NCBI RefSeq assembly: GCF_041321095.1
Contig: NZ_JBGGWE010000002.1
Coordinates: 1 to 64,000 of the forward strand
Direction of reading: 5' to 3'
From: Fibrella arboris
GTDB lineage: Bacteria; Bacteroidota; Bacteroidia; Cytophagales; Spirosomataceae
DNA: 64,000 nt
The translations under genes and the position numbers were made by a program. Under the pieces are notes generated by a model that did not search any database, was not told where the DNA came from, and saw only the letters and a program-made list of their open reading frames with translations. Shown piece by piece: positions 44,494 through 52,531 of this stretch. Within the stretch, counting starts at the first letter, position 1; every line of letters begins with the position of its first letter.

Positions 44494-47178
44494 TTATTTG
44501 GTGACTGGTACGGCCTCCTTCTTCACCGATTGCGACACATACTCGATCAGATCGGCCACCAGACCAGTCCAGCCGGTTTGGTGGCTGGCCCCCAGGCCAC
44601 TGCCCGTATCGCCGTTGAAATATTCGTAAAAGAGTAGAAGGCCCTTAAAATTCGGGTCGGCGCTAAATCGGTTCAGGTCACCCATCGCAGGTACGTTGCC
44701 CGACGCATCGGCCCGGAAAAGGTTGATGAGGCGCTCGGCAACCAATAACGCCGCCTCTTTGATGCTCATCACCTGCCCGGAATGCGTAGGGTACTCCACT
44801 TCGTAATCATCCCCGTAATACTGGTAAAATTTCAGGAGCGAATCGACCAGCAGGAAGTTCAACGGGAACCAGATGGGGCCACGCCAGTTTGAATTTCCAC
44901 CAAAAATGCTCGTTTCTGACTCGGCGGGTACATACTTTACCCGCAATAACTCACCGTTCATGTGCAGCTCGTACGGTTGCTTTTCATGAAATTTGGAGAG
45001 GGCCCGAATGCCGTAGTCAGACAGGAATTCGGCCTCGTCGAACATACGGCGCATCAGCATTTTCATGCGGTGACCGCGCAGTAGGCTGAGCAGGTGCGTA
45101 GACCCTTTGCCAGGTTCATGCCAGCGCGATACCAGCGAGGCCAGATCGGGCCGGTTGGTGAGTACCCATTCCAGGCGACGACGGAAATCGGGTAGTTTCG
45201 AGAGCAGTTCATCGTCGATGATCTCAACGGCAAAAAGGGGAATGAGCCCTACCATTGACCTGATTTTCAGCAGCCGGGCCTGTTTATCGGGTGTATGCAG
45301 GATATCGTAATAGAATTGGTCCTGTTCATCCCAAAGGCTGATATGCTGTTTGCCAAGGTTATTCATCGCCGAAGCAATGTGCAGGAAGTGCTCGAAAAAC
45401 TTGCTGGCCATATCCTGGTAGGAGGGGCGCACCAACGAGATCTCACACGCAATCCGCAGCATATTAAGCGTATACATGGCCATCCAGCCTGTCCCGTCGG
45501 CCTGTTCGATCCGGCCGCCCATCGGCAGGGGCTGACTGCGGTCAAACACACCGATGTTGTCTAGCCCCAGAAAACCACCCCCAAAAATATTGTTGCCCTC
45601 TACATCTTTGCGGTTGACCCACCAGGTAAAGTTGAGCAGCAGTTTGTGGAAGATTCGTTCCAGAAAATTTACGTCACCAACGCCGTTCAACTGCTTGTCG
45701 ATCTCGTAGACCTTCCAGGTGGCCCAGGCATGAACGGGTGGGTTCACATCCGAGAAATTCCATTCGTAGGCCGGAATCTGCCCGTTTGGGTGCATGTAAT
45801 ATTCACGCAGAATAACTGCCAGTTGTCGCTTGGCAAAGTGCGGATCGAGCCGGGCCAGCGTAAGCGTGTGAAAGGCCAGGTCCCAGGCGGCAAACCAGGG
45901 GTATTCCCATTTATCGGGCATACTCAGGATGTTGGCCGTGTACATATGCCGCCACGATTCATTGCGGGCATACACGCGCCCCTGGAACGGAATCGGCATC
46001 TTGGGGTCACCCTTGAGCCACTCGTTCACGTTGTAATAATAAAACTGCTTGCTCCACAGCATACCTGCGTACGCCTGACGCTGAATAGTCACCAGCTCCG
46101 TATTGGCGTTCGGGCCTGTCAGTGCACTGGCCTGTAGCTGATCGTAAAATCCATTGGCTTCACCATGACGCAGATCGAACAGCTGATCGAAATCGCCGAA
46201 GGGCTGGGCCTGGTGCGTCTGGTCGCTAAACCGTAACTTAATGGTGACACTACCGCCTGCAGGTACGTTCCGCGTGTAACGTGCCGCCGCTTTGGTGCCA
46301 ATCCGATTCGGATTCACGTAGTCTGGCTTACCCGTTACGATGTAATTATTGATACTATCTTTCGGATAAGGTGTTGTATTGGGACGTCCGTAGAGCCGTT
46401 CGGTATTTGTTTCGTTCTCACAGAAAAGGAGTTCATCGGCCTCCTCGCAGTAGAGTTTGAACTTGCCCAGCAGCTTATGATTGACCTCGATCTGGCTGGT
46501 GGAGATACCCGTCAGCATGGGGCGGGTGCTGTACTGCTCATACCCCCACGACCAGGTGTTGCGGAACCAGATTGTCGGCAAGAGCGTCAGGGGAGCATCG
46601 GCAGGCCCCCGGTTATGCGCCGTTACTTTCACCAGCCAGTCATTCTGGTCGGCTTTGGCATATTCAATCTCAATGTCGAAATACTCGCTGGTATCGAAGA
46701 TGCCCGTGTCGAGCAGTTCATATTCTGGCTCCTGCCTGGACCGCCGCATGGTCTCGATCACGAGCTTATTGTACGGAAATTCCTGCTGTGGGTACTTATA
46801 CAGCATTTTCATGTAGGAATGCGTCGGTGTACTGTCCAGATAATAGTACAGTTCCTTTACATCTTCCCCATGATTCCCTTCTGGCCCGGTAAGGCCAAAA
46901 AAACGTTCTTTCAGGATGTTGTCGTTGTGGTTCCAGAAAGCCAGCGCGAAGCAGATGTGTCCTTTGTTGTCTGAGATACCGCCGATACCTTCTTCGCCCC
47001 AGCGATAGGCCTTGGAGCGGGCCATTTCGTGGCTAACGTAATTCCAGGCGTCACCGTAAGGGCTGTAGTCTTCGCGAACGGTGCCCCAGGCACGGTCGGA
47101 TAGGTAAGGCCCCCACTTTTTCCAGCCCTTATTATCGGCCCGGTCATATATACGTAGTTTCTCAGCTTCGGCAGGCAT
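44494..47178 (-). CDS. GH63/MGH1-like glucosidase
   Basis: 894 residues, no signal peptide. The N-terminal part (DYSPYGDAWNYVSHEMARSK, GISDNKGHICFALAFWN) and the (alpha/alpha)6-barrel part (WEYPWFAAWDLAFHTLTLAR, PAYEWNFSDVNPPVHAWA, NWRGPIWFPLNFLLVDSLLK) match the large bacterial proteins annotated as glucosidase, related to mannosyl-oligosaccharide glucosidase. Substrates of these bacterial forms are mostly unknown; alpha-glucosides such as trehalose derivatives or glucosylglycerate are known for relatives. AAGGAG lies 5 nt before the ATG, a good Shine-Dalgarno, which is uncommon in this window. Confidence 0.85.
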   Translation of the reverse strand: MPAEAEKLRIYDRADNKGWKKWGPYLSDRAWGTVREDYSPYGDAWNYVSHEMARSKAYRWGEEGIGGISDNKGHICFALAFWNHNDNILKERFFGLTGPEGNHGEDVKELYYYLDSTPTHSYMKMLYKYPQQEFPYNKLVIETMRRSRQEPEYELLDTGIFDTSEYFDIEIEYAKADQNDWLVKVTAHNRGPADAPLTLLPTIWFRNTWSWGYEQYSTRPMLTGISTSQIEVNHKLLGKFKLYCEEADELLFCENETNTERLYGRPNTTPYPKDSINNYIVTGKPDYVNPNRIGTKAAARYTRNVPAGGSVTIKLRFSDQTHQAQPFGDFDQLFDLRHGEANGFYDQLQASALTGPNANTELVTIQRQAYAGMLWSKQFYYYNVNEWLKGDPKMPIPFQGRVYARNESWRHMYTANILSMPDKWEYPWFAAWDLAFHTLTLARLDPHFAKRQLAVILREYYMHPNGQIPAYEWNFSDVNPPVHAWATWKVYEIDKQLNGVGDVNFLERIFHKLLLNFTWWVNRKDVEGNNIFGGGFLGLDNIGVFDRSQPLPMGGRIEQADGTGWMAMYTLNMLRIACEISLVRPSYQDMASKFFEHFLHIASAMNNLGKQHISLWDEQDQFYYDILHTPDKQARLLKIRSMVGLIPLFAVEIIDDELLSKLPDFRRRLEWVLTNRPDLASLVSRWHEPGKGSTHLLSLLRGHRMKMLMRRMFDEAEFLSDYGIRALSKFHEKQPYELHMNGELLRVKYVPAESETSIFGGNSNWRGPIWFPLNFLLVDSLLKFYQYYGDDYEVEYPTHSGQVMSIKEAALLVAERLINLFRADASGNVPAMGDLNRFSADPNFKGLLLFYEYFNGDTGSGLGASHQTGWTGLVADLIEYVSQSVKKEAVPVTK

Positions 47179-47278
47179 AAAGACTCCTTAAAACGATCGG
47201 ATTAGTACAGTACAGCAGTTTCGAGGCCTAAAAATACGGCTATCCCTGCATACTGGCGCCAATTCCCGGAAAAGTCAT

Positions 47279-47316
47279 AGAAAAGGGCGATCATTTCCTT
47301 GAAAAATGGATCGCTC
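47279..47316 (-). terminator. terminator downstream of polA
   Basis: On the minus strand AGCGATCCATTT pairs with AAATGATCGC (one bulge) and is followed by CCTTTTCT. It lies about 60 nt past the polA stop. Confidence 0.5.
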
Positions 47317-47372
47317 TGGTGACAATGAACGAGTTAGTAGACAGAATCTATACAATTCCGAGCCGCTAAAGC

Positions 47373-50300
47373 TTAATGCGCGACTAACCAGTTTTCGCCG
47401 AAACCGACACCTGTTTCCATCGCCACAGCCATAGGAATAGCTGTTTTCATGATGTGATCTACATTTTCTTTCAGGTAGTCGAGTTCCGATTTGTGGGCGT
47501 CGAAGACCAATTCGTCATGTACCGTCAAAATCATCTTTGACTTTAACTGTTCGCGGCTCATGAACTCGTGAATACGGATCATGGCAATCTTCAGCATATC
47601 AGCGGCACTGCCCTGAATGGGGGCGTTCACGGCATTTCGCTCGGCAAACATCCGGTCGGTCACGTTCCGGGAATTGATGTCGCGCAGGTAACGTCGACGG
47701 CCAAGAATCGTTTCGGCGTAGCCAAAGCCACGCGCTTTCTCGATGCTCTGATCCATATACGCTTTCACGGCCGAAAACTCCTGGAAGTACTCGTCGATGA
47801 TCTGGCTGGCCTCTTTCCGGGGAATTTTTAACCGCTGTGCCAGACCAAATGATGAAATGCCGTAGATGATCCCGAAGTTGATGGTTTTGGCCTTCCGGCG
47901 CATCTCGCCCGTTACGTCGGCAATAGGTACGTGGAATACCTTGCTGGCTGTCTGGGTGTGAATGTCAATATGGTTATTGAAGGCATCCAGCATGGTCTGG
48001 TCGCCGCTGAAGGCGGCCATGATACGAAGTTCAATCTGCGAATAGTCGGCCGACATGATCAGAAAGTCATCGGAACGTGGCACAAACGCCTTCCTGATCT
48101 CCTGGCCTCGCGGAGTACGTATGGGAATATTCTGCAGGTTGGGGTTTGTCGACGAAAGTCGCCCGGTTGAGGCCACCGCCTGGTTGAATGACGTATGAAC
48201 GCGACCTGTTCGCGGCGAGATCAACAGTGGCAGCGCATCTACGTAGGTATTCTTTAGCTTGATCAGTTCGCGATAATCCAGGATTTTGCCAATGATCGGG
48301 TTCTCGGCTTCCAGTTTCGAGAGTACCTCTTCTCCAGTCGCATATTGACCCGTTTTGGTCTTTTTGGCGTTTTTGTCGAGGTTGAGCTTATCGAACAAAA
48401 TCTCGCCCAGTTGCTTGGGCGAACCAATATTGAAGGCGCCGCCTGCAATCTCGTAGATCTCGCTCTGCACCTGCTTCATGTCGGTTTCCAGTGTAGCCGA
48501 GAGTTCCGCCAGTGCGCTCGTGTCCAGTGAAACGCCCTCGAGTTCAATGTCGGCCAATACCTGAACGAGGGGCATTTCTACCTGATCGAACAGCTTGTGC
48601 AAATTGTCTTTATTGAGCATCGGGGCAAAGGTGTCGCGCAGCTGCAGCGTGATATCAGCGTCTTCAGCAGCGTATTCGACCACGCGCTGTATGTCTACCT
48701 CGCGCATGGTGAGCTGGCCTTTCCCCTTCTTGCCGATCAGCGATTCAATGGCAACGGGTTGGTAATTAAGGTATACCTCAGCCATCACGTCCATATTATG
48801 CCGCTGTTCCGGCTCGATCAGGTAGTGGGCCAGCATGGTATCGAACAGCGGACCACGTACCTGCACGCCGTATTTCTTCAGCATCAGCAGGTCATACTTC
48901 AAATTCTGGCCTACCTTCTCAATCGATTCACTCTCAAAAAACGGCTTGAACTGATCGACAATAGCCTGGGCTTCGTCGCGCTCGGCCGGCACCGGCACGT
49001 AGAACGCTTCGCCTTTTGTATAGGCAAACGACAAGCCGACCAGATCAGCCTCGACCGGATCGATCGCTGTAGTTTCAGAGTCGAAACAGACGCTGGTCTG
49101 CTGGCACAGGTACGTGACCAGACTGTCGCGGAGCGCCGCCGTATCGACAAGCCGGTAGTCGTGCAGAACCGAATGAATTGTTTTCCGGCGTTCCGTAGCG
49201 AATGCATCGTCAATCTCGTATTCGTGCGCATCGTCACCCCAGCTGGCAGAATCCGTTGCGGCGGGCACTTCAGCACCCGGTGCTGAATCGGTGACAGTGG
49301 CTGGCGTGGCTGCCTCACCTGAAGCGGCTGGCACCCGGACGGCGGTTTGCTTGGCGGCACGGGATTTTTTGGGCGAGTCAACAGCAGGACTATCACCAAA
49401 ATCAAACGGAAGGTCATCGGCTCCGCTTGGCGTCAGACCGTTGCCCAACATACCTGACGGCACCGGCATGAAAGCGGGCGACGGATCGAAAAGCCCTATC
49501 TGACCGCCCGCCGGTTTCACAAAATCGCTCTTCAGCGGAGTCGGTGTATCGCCGAGCAGGCGCGTTTTCATCTGCCTGAACTCCAACTCATCGAGCAACG
49601 CCCCCAGTCGCGCGGTATCGTATTCGGAATGCAACAGGGCGGCTTCGTCAAACTCGATCGGCACTTCCATATGGATAGTGGCCAGTTCTTTCGAGAGCAA
49701 CCCCTGTTGCCCGTATTGAACTACGTTCTCTTTCAGTTTACCTTTTAGCTGGTCGGCGTTGGCAATCAAGTTTTCAACGCTGCCAAATTCGGCAATGAGT
49801 TTCTGGGCGGTTTTTTCGCCGATACCCGGAATGCCCGGAATATTATCGACCGCGTCACCCACAAGCCCAAGCATATCCACCACCTGACTGATCTTTTCGA
49901 TGCCCCAGCGTTCGCGGATCTCGGCTACCCCCAACTTCTCGGCTGCTTTGCCCATAAACGCTGGCTTATAGATAAATACACAGTCGTTGACCAGCTGTCC
50001 GTAGTCTTTGTCGGGTGTCATCATGTAGGTCTCAAACTCGCCGGTTGCACAGGCGCGGTGAGCCAGTGTGCCAATGATGTCGTCGGCTTCATAGCCCGGC
50101 ATAATCAGCATCGGGATGTTCATAGCCTCCACAATCTGCTTGATGTAAGGGATGGCCACCGAGATATCTTCCGGCTGCGATTGCCGGGTGGCTTTGTACA
50201 TCGGAAACTGCTCGTGCCGGAAGGTCTTTTTTGAATGATCGAAGGCAACACCGATGTGGGTAGGCTTCTCTTTCTGAAGTACTTCCATCATCGAATTCAT

Positions 50301-50429
50301 GAACCCAAAAATGGCACTGGTATTGACGCCTTTGCTGGAAATACGCGGGTTTTTATTGAAGGCAAAATGGGCCCGGTAAATCAACGCCAGGGCGTCTAAA
50401 AGGAAGAGTTTCTTCTGTGGTTTAGCCAT
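47373..50429 (-). CDS. polA: DNA polymerase I
   Basis: 1018 residues, longer than the usual 930. Order: 5' nuclease (LDALALIYRAHFAF, GYEADDIIGTLAH, TPDKDYGQLVND, helix-hairpin-helix GIPGIGEKTAQKLI), 3'-5' exonuclease and polymerase. The proofreading residues are intact: FDSETTAID, NLKYDLLML and YAAEDADITLQL. Polymerase motifs A, B and C are DYSQIELRIMA, KTINFGIIYG and VHDELVFD. The extra length is an Ala/Pro/Ser-rich linker at about 310-400 (KQTAVRVPAASGEAATPATV) between the nuclease and exonuclease domains. It acts in Okazaki fragment maturation and repair. Confidence 0.97.
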   Translation of the reverse strand: MAKPQKKLFLLDALALIYRAHFAFNKNPRISSKGVNTSAIFGFMNSMMEVLQKEKPTHIGVAFDHSKKTFRHEQFPMYKATRQSQPEDISVAIPYIKQIVEAMNIPMLIMPGYEADDIIGTLAHRACATGEFETYMMTPDKDYGQLVNDCVFIYKPAFMGKAAEKLGVAEIRERWGIEKISQVVDMLGLVGDAVDNIPGIPGIGEKTAQKLIAEFGSVENLIANADQLKGKLKENVVQYGQQGLLSKELATIHMEVPIEFDEAALLHSEYDTARLGALLDELEFRQMKTRLLGDTPTPLKSDFVKPAGGQIGLFDPSPAFMPVPSGMLGNGLTPSGADDLPFDFGDSPAVDSPKKSRAAKQTAVRVPAASGEAATPATVTDSAPGAEVPAATDSASWGDDAHEYEIDDAFATERRKTIHSVLHDYRLVDTAALRDSLVTYLCQQTSVCFDSETTAIDPVEADLVGLSFAYTKGEAFYVPVPAERDEAQAIVDQFKPFFESESIEKVGQNLKYDLLMLKKYGVQVRGPLFDTMLAHYLIEPEQRHNMDVMAEVYLNYQPVAIESLIGKKGKGQLTMREVDIQRVVEYAAEDADITLQLRDTFAPMLNKDNLHKLFDQVEMPLVQVLADIELEGVSLDTSALAELSATLETDMKQVQSEIYEIAGGAFNIGSPKQLGEILFDKLNLDKNAKKTKTGQYATGEEVLSKLEAENPIIGKILDYRELIKLKNTYVDALPLLISPRTGRVHTSFNQAVASTGRLSSTNPNLQNIPIRTPRGQEIRKAFVPRSDDFLIMSADYSQIELRIMAAFSGDQTMLDAFNNHIDIHTQTASKVFHVPIADVTGEMRRKAKTINFGIIYGISSFGLAQRLKIPRKEASQIIDEYFQEFSAVKAYMDQSIEKARGFGYAETILGRRRYLRDINSRNVTDRMFAERNAVNAPIQGSAADMLKIAMIRIHEFMSREQLKSKMILTVHDELVFDAHKSELDYLKENVDHIMKTAIPMAVAMETGVGFGENWLVAH

Positions 50430-50643
50430 TATGAAAAGTCAGTTGTACGGGCTGTCGGGGACGCTCGGTCGCCGCGTTCATTAATCGTCAACGGTACCAT
50501 TCAGTGCCGTATACACAGAATGACCCGTAATCACCGCGGTGGCTGGGAGTCCCTGAGAGACCGCACAAATGACTACAAATGACGTCTACTTTACAACAGG
50601 TGGGGTTGTATTTTGATTCCTGTTTTCCCGCCCGCAGGCTATG
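50430..50643. other. intergenic region upstream of polA
   Basis: Together with the terminator at 50644-50704 this makes about 300 nt without a gene. No consensus -7 element was found for polA. Short imperfect palindromes occur (for example CGGTACCATTCAGTGCCG near 50491), with nothing that can be named. Confidence 0.4.
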
Positions 50644-50704
50644 AAAAAGCCCCGGTCCGGCCAGCATGCTACGAAAGGCAACAACGCAAGACCGGACCGG
50701 GACT
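50644..50704 (-). terminator. intrinsic terminator of the fasciclin gene
   Basis: On the minus strand AGTCCCGGTCCGG pairs with CCGGACCGGGGCT around a loop of about 30 nt and is followed by TTTTTC. It lies about 30 nt after the fasciclin gene stop. Confidence 0.75.
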
Positions 50705-50732
50705 GTCCAACCTACCAATAGCTGAAAGCCTG

Positions 50733-51773
50733 TCAGGGCGGCGGTATCAGCACACGGTCAATGGCATGAACGACTGCATTGGTGGTCAGAATATCGGGCC
50801 GACTGACCTGGACGGCTACGGTTGTATCGCCCAGCGATGTGATCGATACGGCGCTTCCAAGCACATTTACCCGCACACTGGCCCCCAAAAGGGTTTTAGG
50901 CGTTTGGGCATTGGTAAACTGCCCTATAAAAAAGCGACCCGGCAAGATATGATACGACAATAGGCGTTGCAGCGATACCGGAGTAGCCGCCGCAATGGAG
51001 GAGGCCGTATAGCCCGAAGCCAGGAAGGCATCGTTGGTCGGCGCAAAAAGGGTAGCCGCACTCGTTGACTGGAGTGCACTGACAAGGCCCGTCCCTGCCC
51101 GCTGCACCGCCGCCGCCAGCAGACTAAAATTCTGTGGATCGCCTACGACCGTGCTGATCGCATCGGTAGTGGGTGGCCTCAACAGGCTGCCAACCACATG
51201 CGCAACACCATTATCAGCGGCAACATCGGCTATCGTAATCGGTTTGCCGTTCGCTGACAGATAGTTGTTCGTTTTACTGACAAAGAGCAGCCCATTTGTC
51301 GCCAGTAGGGTTTGCACGGCGGTGCTCGCCCCGGCCAGAATATCTGCAGCAGCCACCCGTTTATTGACCAGATGATACTGCAACAACGCGGTCAGGTTGG
51401 CTACCGGTGCCTGATTGATAGCCGCCACATCCGCATAGCCAGCGCCCCTGAACGCGTCGTCAGTAGGCATGAAGGCTGTGTAGGTGCCAGTCCGAAGCAT
51501 ATCTGTCATCCCGGTTCGCTGTAGGGCTGCCCGCAGGAACGTAAAGCTGTTGTTGACTAAAATAATATCGGTGATCGTGTGCGTCGTTGTAATGGGCGGA
51601 TCTACGTGCTTACAGGAAGAGCCGAGAAAGGCTATGACCAGTAGGCTTACCGACAGCGCTTTCGCTATCCGAAAAAACGCAGCGCTGCTGGTGCGACCGA
51701 CTGGCTCTGCACCCAGATACCACCCCTTATCACTGCCTGTATCAACCCGGCTATGTTGCGTTTTGTTTAACAT
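50733..51773 (-). CDS. fasciclin-domain lipoprotein
   Basis: 346 residues from ATG 51773; the frame extends to a TTG at 51794, but the ATG is preferred. A late lipoprotein-type signal (ALSVSLLVIAFLGSSCKHVD) puts the cysteine at about residue 54, so the true start may be further in. Two FAS1 domains follow: about 70-200 (FTFLRAALQRTGM, AFMPTDDAF, LLQYHLVNKRV, TIADVAADNGVAHVVGSLL) and about 215-346 (FSLLAAAVQRAGTGL, LFAPTNDAFLASGY, VHAIDRVLIPP). FAS1 domains mediate adhesion or protein-protein contact at cell surfaces. Confidence 0.9.
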   Translation of the reverse strand: MLNKTQHSRVDTGSDKGWYLGAEPVGRTSSAAFFRIAKALSVSLLVIAFLGSSCKHVDPPITTTHTITDIILVNNSFTFLRAALQRTGMTDMLRTGTYTAFMPTDDAFRGAGYADVAAINQAPVANLTALLQYHLVNKRVAAADILAGASTAVQTLLATNGLLFVSKTNNYLSANGKPITIADVAADNGVAHVVGSLLRPPTTDAISTVVGDPQNFSLLAAAVQRAGTGLVSALQSTSAATLFAPTNDAFLASGYTASSIAAATPVSLQRLLSYHILPGRFFIGQFTNAQTPKTLLGASVRVNVLGSAVSITSLGDTTVAVQVSRPDILTTNAVVHAIDRVLIPPP

Positions 51774-51847
51774 TTTTGTAAAAAGATTCAACAAAATATG
51801 ACTGGTTGACAGACAATCACAGGGAGCTATTCACCAGGTTGCTAAGG

Positions 51848-51887
51848 AAAAGCCGACTGAACCAACTTATGTGGTTCAGTCGGCTTT
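51848..51887 (-). terminator. intrinsic terminator of the Rad52-like gene
   Basis: On the minus strand AAAGCCGACTGAACCA pairs with TGGTTCAGTCGGCTTT, a 16-bp stem with a short loop and TTT continuing. It lies about 30 nt past the stop of the Rad52-like gene. Confidence 0.75.
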
Positions 51888-51914
51888 GTCGATAAAGGGT
51901 ACCAAGCGGCAAGG

Positions 51915-52433
51915 CTACGCTTTTTGGTAGGAGGCGCGCAGTGTTACCACATCACCGCCTTTATAGCTACCATCGTTTATCTTTTTTACGAGCATCTCCA
52001 GTTGTGGGTGCGCCCAGTCGGGTATGAACTTATCTGGCGTATCAACCATCACACGCGGGTAGGTGTACAGATCACGACCCAGGCCAAACTGAACGGCACA
52101 GCGCTTCATAGCGTCGGAGATGCCGCCTTTGACCGGCTCAATATCCGTCCGGCTGGCGCCATCTGTTTTAGAGAGCACCTGAGCGGGTGTGGTATGTGTA
52201 GCCGGCACGGTGACGGTTATTTTGCAGAGGAACCCGCCTTGAATTTCGGTGATTTCGTTCTGCCAGCCATACCAGCCAAACTGTTTGTCGAAGCGGTCCA
52301 TCACGCAGCGATTGGTGATGTACGGGACCACGATCAGTTTACCGGTTTTGGTCTGCATCTGTACCCGCCACTCAATCTCGTCGGGCTGAATGGGCTGTGT
52401 TAATTTGTCGAGTGTATTTGCTGTTTGTTCCAT
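51915..52433 (-). CDS. Rad52/Rad22-like single-strand annealing protein
   Basis: 172 residues, cytoplasmic. The core LDKLTQPIQPDEIEWRVQ (about 9-26), VMDRFDKQFGWYGWQNEI and especially SRTDIEPVKGGISDAMKRCA (about 94-113) followed by VQFGLGRDLYTYP is the Rad52/Rad22 superfamily pattern. Proteins of this kind anneal complementary single strands and are common on phages. Here the gene stands alone with its own terminator and no phage gene near. Its base usage does not differ visibly from its neighbours. It may be a captured phage gene now serving repair or natural transformation. Confidence 0.8.
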   Translation of the reverse strand: MEQTANTLDKLTQPIQPDEIEWRVQMQTKTGKLIVVPYITNRCVMDRFDKQFGWYGWQNEITEIQGGFLCKITVTVPATHTTPAQVLSKTDGASRTDIEPVKGGISDAMKRCAVQFGLGRDLYTYPRVMVDTPDKFIPDWAHPQLEMLVKKINDGSYKGGDVVTLRASYQKA

Positions 52434-52531
52434 GTCAGTAAAACGTTTTTTTGCCTGGTTTCATTCGCTGAGCCACTGCCAAATCCTGGCTGTTTTAAGC
52501 TGATTCCGGCCGTTCAGGCTACTATAACCGG

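Noticed and set aside
48597..49286. 229-codon antisense frame inside polA
   Set aside because: It lies opposite the intact exonuclease domain and has no family features.
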